Shown here one piece after another: positions 55,801 through 60,780 of a DNA stretch of 64,000 bases. The stretch lies in NCBI GenBank assembly GCA_033964015.1, contig CM066923.1:8917978-8981977 (forward strand), read 5' to 3'. Position numbers and translations under genes: made by a program. The stretch's first letter is position 1. Each line of letters opens with the position of its first letter. This stretch comes from Scolanthus callimorphus (taxonomy: Eukaryota > Cnidaria > Anthozoa > Actiniaria > Edwardsiidae). The notes beneath the pieces were generated by a model. The model did not search any database and was not told where the DNA came from. It saw nothing but the letters and a program-made list of their open reading frames with translations.

Positions 55801-58247
55801 GGGTTCCTGCCCCTTGAAATTGCCCCCGATACAGGCGTAAATACGCCTAAAACTTTTTCTTTTACGCCCAACTTTTTAGACTTAGGCGTAGAATAATAAC
55901 TGTGTTTTGAGTTTCTACAGTGTTCCCCTGGTAGCTTTACGCCTAGATTTTTGATGAAATATTGGTACAAGGCGTAAAATCACGACTATGATTATTTTTT
56001 AATTTCAAGACCTCTATTGATTACCTGATTTCCACCCTGAATGAGGAATCATCAGAATAACTGGCAGCCCTTGAGAACAGTTCATGACAGATCCATGGTA
56101 TGAGACCCTTGCTGTTTTGAGCACCGAGCATCGCACATGATTTGCCACTATTGCTTGCTCCATACGAGAATACACATACATTATGCCCCTTGAATGCTGA
56201 TGAAAGTAAGGATTCTCCTAACTCCTCCACACCCTGAGGGAAAACAAATGGTTGAAATATTAGAAGAGAAGAGTAGAGAACAGGACAGAATAGGATGGAG
56301 TGATATGGAATGGAACAGAGTAGAGTTTATTCAGAGGGGTCCAATATCTAAAACTTGGCAGAGCTATTGAAGATGGTACTCAAAATAACTTGCTAAAAAT
56401 CTAATGTCTCCAGAGGTAAACACCAAGAATATAACATGAAACAGATGTAAATTTCATTAATATAGTCTGTAATAATATTCTTGAAGTGAATGACTGTTTT
56501 GGCTTCTAAATCAACAATCTCTACCTAATTTCCCTTTCTTCATGTTAATTATGTATAAGTAGAAGAATAAAGAGTCTGATTCATTGTGATAAATTATAAT
56601 AATTAAAAAGTGAAAAACTTTAGGTAGTTATTAATTAACAACCCTCTGATGACTTCATCAAGGTAGCATGCATAATAAATGGAGATCCTTAATTATTATT
56701 TCAACAGTCATGCAAGTGCACAAAATTCAAATCAAGCAAAATTTGTGACAAAAATACAGTAAGAAGGATCATTTTTTGTAGAGATTTCTTTAGCACGGAA
56801 AATTCTTCATGATTTTAGGCTAAAGCTTTTGAAATAGTTTATGTATAATATTCTCATGTCTCTCCATTGATTAAAAAAGTAATTATATTTCTCAGCTAAT
56901 GTTCTAAATATGATCATTTCAAAATCTTCTCCTGGCAACCACTACCAAACAGTTCTAATCTCCAAAAGCGTCACAGATTTTACAGGTCTATATTCATGGG
57001 AACAAATTTCCAGAAACAAAGCCTTTTGTAAACAGTGTATACAATTTGTGTATAAAAAGACAATGAAACACTACATGATCCAAGCGCTTTGTTTACAACT
57101 CACTGTAAAGTTTAAATCCTCTGTCTTTTTAATATTCACGGGGAATATTAAGATATCTGCACTTGGTTCATAAAATATTCGCAAGAACTTTTAAATAAAA
57201 ATAAACATAACTTAAAACTTAATTACATGAAAATAGAATTACGTGCCATTTCTTCAAAATTTTCAGTAACTTATTCAAATTTTAATTTGATTTCAAACGG
57301 CGAATAAGGCTGTCTTGTATATTTCTGAGCCAATTTTCCTATTTCGTTTTATTTTCCCCAAGAGAGAGGATAATAGACTAAATGGAGGTCGAATGCTCAG
57401 GTAATTTATATAAGAGATTTTCAATTTGGGTAAAAGACAATTCAATTCTTTGGATGATTTGATCGTGGCTTCAAAATTCTTAAAAGTGCAGACAGGAACC
57501 GAATTTAAGTATCGGGTGCACAAATAGCCAAGGCTCTTATCTCCTCTTAGTCTAAACACATTCCCCAGAAAAACAGTTAGATAAATAGGTAAACCAACAC
57601 CAAAACTGTGGCTTTTGAAAGACAGAACTCTTAAATAAGAGCTGCAAAGTTTTGACAGCAATGAAATTATCGACTTTAGCTGCCTGAGTTTGGAACAGAT
57701 TGCATAAATATGTAGGCAGGCCAAGGTCTACCGCAATCATTCTTTGCAGATTAGACAAGCCGTTTTCATTGCAATGAGGAATTATTTAACAAAATACAAA
57801 CAGAACACATTTTTACTCTTTCTTGAAATCGACGACGATCAAGTATTCTTCTAGATGAAATTTACACGCTACCTGCGTTCGAGGAACGAAATCCGCGCTT
57901 GTCTCTTCGACAGACCAATACTGCAATAAATTAAGAATTACATTAAAATGTTTTATCTGTTACTCCATCTGCGGCGGAAAACGCTAAAGAATGCAACATT
58001 TTCATTCATAACAACATTGGAACAAAATCCACAGCTTCAGGGCCTCGATAGAAGACGTCATCTTGTCATTGCTGAAAGTTTTGCTTACCGAATGATCAAA
58101 CTTGAAGGTTTTCGATCTTGAGGTTTCAAAATTGTTGACATTCAATTCCCCGTTCTTGGCTTGGACGATACATTGCGAGTTCTCAGTTAATTCCCTGTCA
58201 CTAAACGGCCGTACAAATACTGCTACTTGTATGTTTTCTGCAGGCAT
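7473..58247 (-). CDS. Kinesin-PHLDB chimera: degenerate KIF16B-like motor, FHA, coiled coils, PHLDB-type PH domain (18 coding exons)
   Basis: Exons run from 58247 down to 7473 with GT-AG junctions and matching phases; they sum to 3,974 bases, one short of 1,325 codons because of a frameshift in exon 17. Predicted order: motor about residues 1-355 (Walker A GASNSGKS near 94-101; LVDLAGNK near 233-240; LGGN-type FGGN; TLRYAN), neck helix about 351-415, FHA about 425-540, coiled coil about 560-1180, PH about 1219-1315. Motor and neck most resemble KIF16B (LIPxIC, LRIREH, EGMPCE). FHA and PH most resemble PHLDB1/2 (GCMLCLG, FRFNHPKEAK, KTWKKRWFVFDRQ, IYFQAIE). PHLDB/LL5 proteins bind phosphoinositides at the basal cortex and anchor microtubule plus ends; kinesin-3 motors carry cargo on microtubules. 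The motor is probably not processive, because key switch residues are changed. The introns are up to 12.4 kb and full of MITEs. The alternative, two genes read through, is unlikely because the neck joins the FHA in one frame. Confidence 0.88.
7899..10319 (-). other. Intron 17
   Basis: 2.4 kb. It contains a palindromic element at 8420-8570. The remainder is AT-rich; I see no further gene. Confidence 0.7.
8420..8570. mobile_element. Palindromic MITE, family L, copy 1
   Basis: Inverted arms GCGTAGTCAATCA and GAGCCAATC(G/A)GATCC with TGATTGACTACGC at the far end. The words GAGCCAATCAGATT and GCACTAGGCGAAAC are shared with copies near 21405, 32556 and 37995. Confidence 0.7.
10320..11242 (-). CDS. 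Exon 17: second coiled coil, with one-base frameshift
   Basis: Acceptor TTCTTTCTCCGTCGTAG, donor CAG/GTCAGT. The exon starts DLEDTMITKQEKIERERQ and is coiled coil throughout, with a short serine-rich linker (SSTGSSTSTSSSEDE). Frame one stays open from 11242 to 10520. The sequence past about 10530 is coding only in another frame (MELEKALGLERMRRQEMER, the counterpart of PHLDB1 IEEMEKMLKEAHAEKNRL). The 923-base length is one short of a multiple of three, so a single base is missing, most likely in the G or A runs at 10522-10534. Confidence 0.9.
11442..11816. mobile_element. 375-bp foldback MITE with TA duplications
   Basis: Ends GACCTTTTTCCAAAATGGCC inverted, flanked by TA at 11440-11441 and 11817-11818. 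The centre is a second perfect palindrome around TGACTGGGGGTATG/CATACCCCCAGTCA near 11605-11645. Confidence 0.8.
12763..13379. mobile_element. Family J element, copy 1, split by family I
   Basis: Starts TTTAGTCAAATCACA and ends CGGGCTCGAG..ATAATTGTTAAAT. The uninterrupted copy is at 15526-15806. The middle of this one, 12964-13309, is a later insertion of family I. Confidence 0.78.
12964..13309. mobile_element. Family I MITE, copy 1: minisatellite core, 3-bp AAT duplication
   Basis: Ends GGCTGATTGCATTTTTAAACC and GGTTTAAAAATGCAGTCAGCC, each within one base of the other's inverse. AAT lies on both sides (12961-12963 and 13310-13312). The core is a run of CCCCTCCCCTGGAATTTCCA-type units. A 3-bp target and these ends fit the PIF/Harbinger group. 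A second copy is at 45538-45866. Confidence 0.82.
13434..14383 (-). CDS. Exon 16: long coiled coil
   Basis: 950 bases between TTTCCCTTTAG and GTAGGG, 316 full codons without a stop. The sequence is nearly all charged heptads (ELERQKEELQLFEEERKK and similar), a long parallel coiled coil for dimerisation or cortical scaffolding. It does not align residue by residue with either family, as expected for coiled coils. Confidence 0.93.
14384..17035 (-). other. Intron 15
   Basis: 2.65 kb. Holds family J copy 2 (15526-15806). Positions 16740-16940 contain two loosely repeated halves with CTTAGAAAATT and GAAATCTTAGGTCAT-type words. No gene seen. Confidence 0.65.
15526..15806. mobile_element. Family J element, copy 2, uninterrupted
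   Basis: Inverted arms TAGTCAAATCACTCTAGTG and CCACTAGTGTGATTTCACTA enclose an inner palindrome GAGCTACTAGTAGGCTATA. A flank reading GCCCATTCGGGCTCGAG follows. It shows the empty site into which family I inserted in copy 1. Confidence 0.72.
17036..17158 (-). CDS. Exon 15: FHA C-terminus, CMLCLG and FRFNHPKEAK
   Basis: 123 bases between TTTGATTTACAG and GTAAGA. GCMLCLGKSNYFRFNHPKEA matches PHLDB1 (GCMLCLGQSTFLRFNHPAEA) more closely than any other family I know. A short linker follows. Confidence 0.95.
17159..19382 (-). other. Intron 14
   Basis: 2.2 kb of AT-rich sequence. I see no repeat family or gene I can define. Confidence 0.6.
19383..19492 (-). CDS. Exon 14: FHA domain, SEHC and VDG
   Basis: 110 bases between TTTTTGTCTCCAG and GTATGT. 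It has SEHCIVEFNGEAVVLHP and CSVDGIPVSEPTKLPQG, matching the SxxHC and VNG/IDG loops of FHA domains in PHLDB1 and KIF16B. Confidence 0.95.
19493..19901 (-). other. Intron 13 with G-tract element
   Basis: 409 bases. About 19760-19860 matches the element at 38875-39006: GCCGTAGCC, a long G tract, then CCCCTTTCTCGGGAGATTTT and CCCATACATTTA. A related, diverged piece is at 6288-6420. Confidence 0.7.
19902..19974 (-). CDS. Exon 13: FHA domain, GKTVIG
   Basis: 73 bases between GTTTTTCAG and GTTAGT. Encodes GKTVIGVSTDTCKPDIELR, the FHA strand with the conserved G(R/K)xxIG, then GRGIE. Phases 1 in and 2 out fit exons 12 and 14. Confidence 0.92.
21405..21570. mobile_element. Palindromic MITE, family L, copy 2
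   Basis: Arms TTTTTCTGTTCCGCC and GGCGGGACAGAAAA with CCAATCAGATTCTTGC and AGTCAACTGGCTTTCTGTCG inside. Nearly self-complementary over 160 bp. Confidence 0.8.
22345..22440. repeat. Dispersed repeat, inverted partner at 49805-49895
   Basis: CGCGCGCGCCAAAAGTGGCGGG, cut here to its shared core, then CCAATCACAAA, TTTCCCTG and GGATTTTAATATATAAGATA. The reverse complement of the same series lies upstream of a CG-rich run at 49810-49890. Confidence 0.65.
22500..22850 (+). repeat. SINE-like element with tRNA-like end
   Basis: Starts with GCTTATATAGCTCTTATCCTC, GGCTCAAAGCGCTTTACATT and ends GTTGGTCCGGCCGGGGTTTGAACT. The last part is the inverse of a tRNA B box (GTTCRAAYC). From memory this is a common anthozoan repeat; the tail after 22850 is missing here. 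Confidence 0.45.
22923..23046 (-). CDS. Exon 12: start of FHA domain
   Basis: 124 bases between TTGTTTACCAG and GTAAGG. It has EEPHFVSLGGGRLSIGVTI, close to the PHLDB1 FHA start (PHLVSLGSGRLS). It is separated from exon 11 by 11.2 kb that include the GACA satellite. Confidence 0.93.
23100..24045. repeat. GACA-type satellite with 182-bp higher-order period
   Basis: Words GGACAGACAGATAAGACA, GACAGACAAACAGGACA and AGTGAGACAAACAGGACA alternate for about 945 bp. A longer period of 182 bp is visible: GTTATATAAGACAGACAGAC occurs at 23645 and 23827 with matching flanks. All long minus-strand open frames here (leucine-serine-cysteine rich) are repeat artefacts. Confidence 0.9.
27368..27558. mobile_element. 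Foldback MITE with GACCTTTT ends
   Basis: Inverted arms GACCTTTTCCG and CGAAAAAGGTC, then TGGGGGTCCTGTGGTTTGTT and its inverse. The ends resemble the 11442-11816 element, so they may share a transposase source. Flanks are TA and TC. Confidence 0.72.
27599..27855. mobile_element. Foldback palindrome with AGCCGATTGCG ends
   Basis: Arms ACAGCCGATTGCGTTTGAGCG / CGCTCAAACGCAATCGGCTGT and GTTCGCACGTTA / TAACGTGCGAAC, about 255 bp in all. Non-coding. Confidence 0.78.
28845..29166. mobile_element. MITE family A, copy 2, uninterrupted
   Basis: Same ends as copy 1 in the other orientation, with a 7-bp duplication GTGTGAC (28838-28844 and 29167-29173). It supplies the empty site of MITE B. Both copies have TGAC at the right end of the target. 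Confidence 0.88.
30487..31017. repeat. 287-bp tandem duplication
   Basis: TTAACCCTAAGGACATTCCG begins each copy at 30487 and 30774. The copies agree over most of their length with a few point differences. The second copy is cut by the MITE that starts at 31019. Confidence 0.88.
31019..31272. mobile_element. Tc1-like MITE with TA duplication and readable empty site
   Basis: Ends CAATGACGGACAAAAGTGTT and, inverted, CAATGGTGGACAAAAGTCGT; these resemble Tc1-family ends. TA at 31017-31018 and 31273-31274. The first tandem copy reads CAGAATCTATTTCGGG at the same point, which is the site before insertion. Confidence 0.85.
31333..31623. repeat. 94-bp tandem repeat, three copies
   Basis: Copies begin AGTGAAGAAAAAAAGAAG at 31341, 31435 and 31529. 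Because 94 is not a multiple of three, the same short peptide appears in successive frames and produces false open frames. A partial unit precedes it at about 31290. Confidence 0.9.
32556..32778. mobile_element. Palindromic MITE, family L, copy 3
   Basis: Arms ACCGTTATTTCGCG..TTGATTTTGTGTTTTCTG and CAGAAAAACTCAAAATCC, with AGTCAACTGGGTTTTCGTCG and GACTGCACTAGGCGAAAC inside. Same family as 8420 and 21405. Confidence 0.78.
34199..34327 (-). CDS. Exon 11: neck coiled coil
   Basis: 129 bases between TTTTCTTGGCAG and GTATGT, 43 codons. It ends WEDKWSKTQKIIE, the counterpart of KIF16B EWTNKWNETQNIL. It joins exon 12 directly in phase 0 (IIE-ERALEVTELG), a junction that aligns without gaps to KIF16B. 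Confidence 0.92.
34328..36293 (-). other. Intron 10
   Basis: 2.0 kb, AT-rich. I see no gene or repeat family that I can define. Confidence 0.6.
36294..36359 (-). CDS. Exon 10: neck helix
   Basis: 66 bases between CTTTTCGGGCAG and GTAGGT. It encodes DGHVRLIKELKVEIHDLKSM, the counterpart of the kinesin-3 neck (DANVKLIRELRAEIARLK in KIF16B). Confidence 0.93.
36396..36612. mobile_element. Palindromic MITE, family M, copy 1
   Basis: Ends GAGCAGATTTCAGATGACT and, inverted, GAGAGGATTTCAGATGACC. The same terminal motif (GAGCAGATTTCRYATGA) marks elements at 47849-48018 and 51183-51543. Confidence 0.72.
36685..37133. mobile_element. Two adjacent palindromic MITEs of family K
   Basis: Ends CATTCTCRWACCCAGAGCTCC. 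Each copy carries GGAGGCTCTGGGGACATCC and, inverted, CACCAGAGCCTCCCC. The second copy begins about 36945. Further copies are at 45867-46088 and about 61183-61378. Confidence 0.75.
37574..37732 (-). CDS. Exon 9: motor C-terminus, GGN and TLRYAN
   Basis: 159 bases between TTTCTTAG and GTAGGA, 53 codons. It has ALTWILKDCFGGNCRTIM, SPADTCLHETLSTLRYAN and VKKVINYPAINE, matching kinesin-3 residues from alpha-5 to the neck linker closely. This part of the motor is the best preserved. Confidence 0.95.
37733..38529 (-). other. Intron 8 with family L copy 4
   Basis: 797 bases. Positions 37995-38120 contain GAGCCAATCAGATT, GCAGTCGCCTGGCTTTC and GCGAAAGAGTTTCATTGGCTC, a diverged family L palindrome. A 24-bp inverted repeat around CTAGCCTGAGTATCAGG lies at 37893-37965. 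Confidence 0.65.
38530..38685 (-). CDS. Exon 8: motor, LLTLDRVISSLA
   Basis: 156 bases between TATAATTGTAG and GTGAGT, phase 0. It encodes a divergent alpha-4 region where NINKSLxTLGxVI has become TPDQSLLTLDRVI, then FTPPYQES, the PYRDS loop (R to Q, D to E). Exon 7 lies 12.4 kb upstream. Confidence 0.85.
38875..39006. mobile_element. G-tract foldback element with GGGCGTAGCC ends
   Basis: Inverted ends GGGCGTAGCC and GGCTACGCCC, with CCCCCTTTCTCGGGAGATTT and a run of 18 C before the right end. Related to 19760-19860. Confidence 0.72.
39178..39371. mobile_element. Palindromic MITE N
   Basis: Ends GACCCCGTCCACACTACACC and, inverted, GGCCCCGTCCACACTACATC. Arms ACGAAAACGG and GAAAACGGAGCAAAAAGTA are repeated on both sides. 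Confidence 0.82.
39425..39601. mobile_element. Palindromic MITE O
   Basis: Ends CACAGGGAATTTCTGCAGAAA and its near-perfect inverse. Arms CATCCATGGGAAAGCTGAATT are repeated inverted at 39560-39590. A fragment with the same arm is at about 12020-12115 in intron 16. Confidence 0.82.
40134..40305. mobile_element. Palindromic MITE P
   Basis: Ends TAGACAAAATCGGCTAAC with GTTAGCCGATTTTGTCTA at the far end; inside, TTGCCACCCAATTCAG and its inverse. Nearly perfect arms of about 60 bp. Confidence 0.85.
41196..41492. mobile_element. Foldback with GGGCGGATC ends and G/C runs
   Basis: Left GGGCGGATCAAGGATTT followed by G runs; right C runs followed by TGTATCCGCCCCTGAG. The loop is AT-rich. Probably a non-autonomous element; no target duplication identified. 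Confidence 0.55.
45538..45866. mobile_element. Family I MITE, copy 2, ATT duplication
   Basis: Same ends and minisatellite core as 12964-13309, inverted in orientation. ATT at 45535-45537 and 45867-45869 (inverse of AAT). It has landed exactly at the ATTCTC end of the family K element that follows. Confidence 0.82.
45867..46088. mobile_element. Family K MITE, copy 3
   Basis: ATTCTCAAACCCAGAGCTCC to GGAGCTCTGGGTACGAGAAT, with GGAGGCTCTGGTGACA and GGATGTTCCCAGAGCCTCC inside. Confidence 0.8.
46888..47023. repeat. Perfect-arm palindrome S
   Basis: CACTTAATGACTACTCCCTC and, inverted at the end, CACTTAATGACTGCTCCCGA; the arms contain GGGAAACA and TCGATGTTTCCC. About 136 bp, hairpin-forming. Confidence 0.8.
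47849..48018. mobile_element. Palindromic MITE, family M, copy 2
   Basis: TAGAGCAGATTTCGTATGA ends on both sides and GTGAAAAGTACCGCGA inside, with several GTACCGCG words. Nearly self-complementary. Confidence 0.85.
49052..49576 (+). CDS. TPT1: Intronless TCTP (translationally controlled tumour protein) nested in the kinesin-PHLDB gene
   Basis: One uninterrupted frame of 174 residues, against 172 in human TCTP. It starts MIIYRCIITEDVAFADVYPF (human MIIYRDLISHDEMFSDIY) and has VQGKIV for VEGKMV, a LREDMAVYLNTLLKR helix in place of the basic helical hairpin, and PVIIFFKDGL close to the C-terminus (human PYMIFFKDGL). TCTP is a small cytosolic protein linked to growth, translation factors and cell survival. 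Animal TCTP genes normally have several introns, so an intronless, fairly divergent copy within another gene's intron suggests a retrogene. Both ends align with the family and no stop or frameshift interrupts it, so it is likely functional. It lies on the opposite strand to its host. I see no remaining poly(A) tail or flanking duplication; ATTAAA at about 49729 may be a poly(A) signal. The context before the ATG is CCTAAAA. Confidence 0.9.
   Translation: MIIYRCIITEDVAFADVYPFIEDDIFYKVQGKIVTEDTSEEERAIGVNPTDLRSVCDVVASSKLIEYMYADNKKKLREDMAVYLNTLLKRNASTWSSAEKEHFMFSAQTFMSQVVQDESKYTIYGGEGAKYGDFSGTVMGFLHYPERLLDGSPQDNRSPVIIFFKDGLKTETVS
49805..49895. repeat. Inverted partner of the 22345-22440 repeat
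   Basis: ATCTTATATATTAAAATCC, TGTCAGGGAAAC, TTGTGATTGGCTGG and CCCGCCACTTTTGGCGCGCG, the reverse complement of the earlier copy. It is just 3' of the TCTP gene. Confidence 0.65.
51042..51128 (-). CDS. Exon 7: motor switch II, DLAGNK
   Basis: 87 bases between TTTCTCCATTCAG and GTAACA, phase 0. It encodes ARLEEGMPCEMISTIQLVDLAGNKS in two overlapping motifs: EGMPCE is close to KIF16B EMPCE, and LVDLAGNK replaces the invariant LVDLAGSE. The glutamate that pairs with switch I during ATP hydrolysis is lysine. Confidence 0.9.
51183..51543. mobile_element. Family M element with a second family M element inside
   Basis: Two left ends (51183, 51306-51316) and two right ends (51441, 51543) share GACTGTcATGTGAAATCCGC-type motifs, in the order left-left-right-right. 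That order is expected when one copy inserts in another. Confidence 0.6.
52284..52305. repeat. Uninterrupted C tract of 22 bases
   Basis: Twenty-two C residues following CATTCAG, about 60 bp from tentative exon 6 (on the template side). It could form a quadruplex on the transcribed RNA, which would read G. Confidence 0.9.
52364..52415 (-). CDS. Exon 6 (tentative): switch I region, SSRSH missing
   Basis: 52 bases from acceptor GTGTTAG to donor AGA/GTGGGC. They give IATIFSNSLILAFTDIR, which keeps frame between exons 5 and 7 and resembles the sequence around kinesin switch I (AATxMNxxSSRSHAIFT), but is about eight residues shorter and has no SSRSH. The splice sites are weak. This is the least certain exon; I searched 51129-52608 for a better switch I exon and found none. 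Confidence 0.45.
52609..52714 (-). CDS. Exon 5: motor, REHREFG to EKGKKNR
   Basis: 106 bases between TTTTTTTTCCAG and GTGAGT. It encodes REHREFGTSVDKLTKH and VDNLIEKGKKNR, matching the kinesin-3 REHPxxGPYVxxLxxH and GNxNR region just before switch I. Confidence 0.92.
52715..53534 (-). other. Intron 4
   Basis: 820 bases. A diverged repeat with GGCGACNAANTT and GGTCACCA words at 53030-53235 recurs at 53690-53830 and 50745-50830. A 53-bp direct repeat (AATTATACATAACAATCATA) occurs at 53454 and 53491. Confidence 0.6.
53535..53608 (-). CDS. Exon 4: motor, LEIHKEFVKDLL
   Basis: A 74-base exon between TTTGGCAG and GTAAGT. It encodes FLEIHKEFVKDLLGRRR, the kinesin SYLEIYNEXVXDLL segment (Y to H, N to K), and the start of LRIREH, which is completed in exon 5. 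Phases 2 in and 1 out fit both neighbours. Confidence 0.9.
53866..55185. mobile_element. Element with GGAGCTCC ends carrying the CRE satellite
   Basis: Left end TATAGCGGAGCTCC, right end GGAGCTCCGCTTTTAGCCA. The interior has 53885-54265 unique-like sequence and then seven satellite units. Ends are inverted. No transposase, so non-autonomous. Confidence 0.65.
54269..55110. repeat. 128-bp satellite, seven units, three-unit higher-order repeat, TGACGTCA boxes
   Basis: CACGTGATRTGACGTCAT begins units at 54269, 54397, 54525, 54654, 54782, 54910 and 55039, so the period is 128-129 bp. Units 2-3-4 match 5-6-7 better than neighbours match each other (for example GATGAGCAAAATGAAG in units 2 and 5, CACCATATGATCG in units 3 and 6, GTGATATGACG in units 4 and 7), a 385-bp higher-order repeat. 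Most units contain TGACGTCATCGATGACGTCA, two CRE palindromes placed as one larger palindrome, next to CACGTG. Confidence 0.93.
56025..56233 (-). CDS. Exon 3: motor P-loop
   Basis: Acceptor TTTTCCCTCAG, donor AG/GTAATC, 69 codons plus two bases. It holds the alpha-2/P-loop region: FKGHNVCVFSYGASNSGKS. The Walker A pattern GxxxxGKS is intact, but the nearly invariant kinesin GQTGSGK has become GASNSGK, so the QT pair is lost. It ends in GLIPWICHELFSR and SSFRVEI, as in KIF16B. Confidence 0.92.
56234..57872 (-). other. Intron 2
   Basis: 1.6 kb of AT-rich sequence; nothing I can name. A minus-strand open frame at 57293-57724 lacks any family signature. Confidence 0.55.
57873..57920 (-). CDS. Exon 2: motor, YWS segment
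   Basis: A 48-base exon between TTATTGCAG and GTAGCG. It encodes YWSVEETSADFVPRTQ and completes the kinesin-3 FDxSYWS strand begun in exon 1. Phase 0 on both sides. Confidence 0.88.
58089..58247 (-). CDS. Exon 1: motor N-terminus, start codon
   Basis: The ATG at 58245-58247 opens a frame with VAVFVRPFSDREL, the beta-1 strand of kinesin motors (usual VAVRVRPF; the first R is F here). It runs to KFDHS and donor TCG/GTAAGC, phase 0, 53 codons. This is the usual kinesin-3 N-terminus length before the YWS strand in exon 2. Confidence 0.9.
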
Positions 58248-60778
58248 GTCGAAACAGAGCAGAAAAACGTGATTCCAGTCCCAGCGTACTCCTCAAGTTC
58301 GCTGTCTCAAATCCTCCCGCCAAAACACCAACATGTACACTTTGGAACCACAAAATATCCACGAATCTCTTGAGACGAAGATAAAAATGACTGCTTAATA
58401 AGAAGAATAGTACCCCCTCTCGTGATAAGCTAGCACAAGAATGAAACACGAGCTAATTCACCACGAAATTACAGAAAGAATTTCAATATTTCTGAGCACG
58501 GTTTCGGTTCGTGGGAGCCGTTTCCGAACGGAAATGACGTCAATATTAAACCCAGCTAGTCCCAGGTCCCTGCGAGCGAGATTTAGATTCCCAAAAGCGT
58601 GAGAACAGCTCAAGAAGCCTCTTACCGTTCAAAAGGCTGAAATATTGTAGGTCAGAATTCTCGCTTTATTTATAGGAAGAACACGATCGCAAGCGAAGAC
58701 GCTTAGGCGCAGGTTATGACATGACATTTCCACAAAGAGGGTGTTAAAAGCCAGGCGGAGATGTTTGGATTGCACCTACACTTACTTGGGAGTACTATCT
58801 GTCTTTTTTCGTCTGTTGTGTTTCCGCTCTAGTGTAATCACAGCCGTCAGCGATGTTTTATGTGCATAGTCGAGCTTCCTGGAGATTAAAACAAAAGATT
58901 AGCTTTGGAAATTTATGCAGTTGTTGTGTTGTGTTTTAAGGGACGAAATTTTTTTTTTTTCGCTCTGACTCCTTTTCTCCCACGTGAGCTTAGCGTGAAT
59001 TTGACGTATTTTCATTTCTTACTCGGAAAAAAACGCATTAGAAAAGGCGACTGAAATTCAGGCTACTGCTTGCTAAACGGGCAAAATAGTGTGCTTGTTC
59101 TATTCAAATAGCGAACCCAAGGAGGATTGGAACCTCCCAGAATACCCTGCGCGCCCAATTTATTCACTTAACACCATTCATGCGTTACTTAAATCGAGTG
59201 TTTCGCGGCAAAACTAGGTCACTTTTGGAGAGCTTTTTTCGTCATATCTAGGCACTTATATGCGTATACTTTGGTATCTACGCATTCTTTAACTTGTATT
59301 TTACCTATGTTTTGCAAAAAAAAACAGCAGTTGTTGCGAAAAAGTTACGAGTCGAGACGATTATTCTTGTGCTCTATTACACAACTGCGGCCTTTGTACT
59401 TGGTCACGCGTTCAACCCCTTAGTTATAAATGTACACAGCCTTCTTATGATTGGATACATTAGAGATTTTTGGCATGTATATTGTAATATAAGGGTCACA
59501 CAAGGCTATGGAGTCAAATGTACTCTAATGTACTCAGGTTTCGATGAATGCGACCCGTTCAAACATCGAGCATAAATTGGCGTGAGTTGTCGATCATTGC
59601 TAACCATTTCCAGGCACTCTATTCACAATATGGGGATCTTTTCCATCTAGATCTAATTCCCTATCCCTGCTTGAGTTAGAAATAGGCTGGATATTACTAT
59701 ATGTTACTTCAAGACCATGAAATACCAAGGTTTTTGTGTTTTAATGGAAAATTGAGCCATCGCTATTATCCTTGTGACGAGCCAGTGCGACAAGACGATT
59801 AATCTTCGAATCAGCTGAAGCTAGTGCCATATTATTCTTTTATTCGATATCATGGGAACTCAATGCTGTGAAATTGTTCTTCAAAAGTCATACAACACAG
59901 TACATTGGAAAGTACTCAGATGAACTCATGATTTCCTGGATTACAAACTCATAGACGTGAGCGCAAATCTCAGCGCGAAACGGACGTGTGTTCTAGTCAC
60001 GGACAAGATTGCTCTGTGGCATGTTAACAAATAATACGGATACAATGAGGAGGTTTCACTTTGTCCAAAACCAGTAATTATTGTAGAAGTAGGCACTTTT
60101 ATCCTAAACCTCGTATTAGTAGCGGGTAATACATTATTACTTTGCACAAAAATATATATGAAGTCACTCGCTGTAGCGGCTTTATTATCTCGACAGGCGA
60201 CGCTCGTGCTGACTTAGAAACCGAAATACGGATGGGGCCTTCTGGTCCAAAAGTCTTACAAATTATTACTAATGAAATCACGAAATTGAAGTATATTTAT
60301 TGCACGCGCGATCGTTAGGAGTCCATGTATTTCGGAGCGATCACTTCGTGTTGTTGTCTCGACGGAAGCAAGTGAGAAGTGACACTGAAACATCAAGGAC
60401 GCCGCTTAATAATATAAACCATACTGATGCATTCTGGGAAGACATTCCAATCCTCCTTGTAGCGAACCCAACGGCCCTACAAAGCGCAAGTGCCTACGAC
60501 CGCGCGCCAAGCTCACCCCTCACCTCCCCCCACAGGGAAGACTAGAGAATAGAAGGGTCCTTCCTAGATCGATCTCTTCCTTCGGGAGACGGCGAGGAGA
60601 GGACCCTGTTGCGCGACGCCCATCGCCCGCCGTCAGTACCGCATCGTAGCCATGCCATCATTCACACATGTTGCTGATAATGCGTCACGATTTTTTTCTG
60701 CATCAACTCGACGATATTTGTATATGTTATTCTCCATATTTGTCTCCTTGTTGATCTTTATTGCCTCGCTGTGATCCG
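58248..60778. other. Upstream flank of the kinesin-PHLDB gene
   Basis: Contains a perfect CRE at 58535-58542. A donor-like ACG/GTAAGAG on the minus strand near 58620-58630 could end a 5' UTR exon. From 58700 to 60780 I find no coding frame I can support. Confidence 0.5.
58535..58542. promoter_or_regulatory. CRE palindrome TGACGTCA upstream of the start codon
   Basis: A perfect TGACGTCA lies 288 bp upstream of the ATG in AAATGACGTCAATATT. Such sites bind CREB/ATF factors. Its position suits a promoter of the minus-strand gene, but the transcription start is unknown. Confidence 0.4.
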
Positions 60779-60780
60779 TA

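Larger units (their letters stand above)
53609..56024 (-). other. Intron 3
   Basis: 2.4 kb, mostly the satellite-bearing element at 53866-55185. Beyond it, 55490-55650 holds an inverted repeat (CTGCAGAATATCTCACTAGT / CTTGTGGGATATTCTGCAG-type arms). No gene. Confidence 0.6.
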
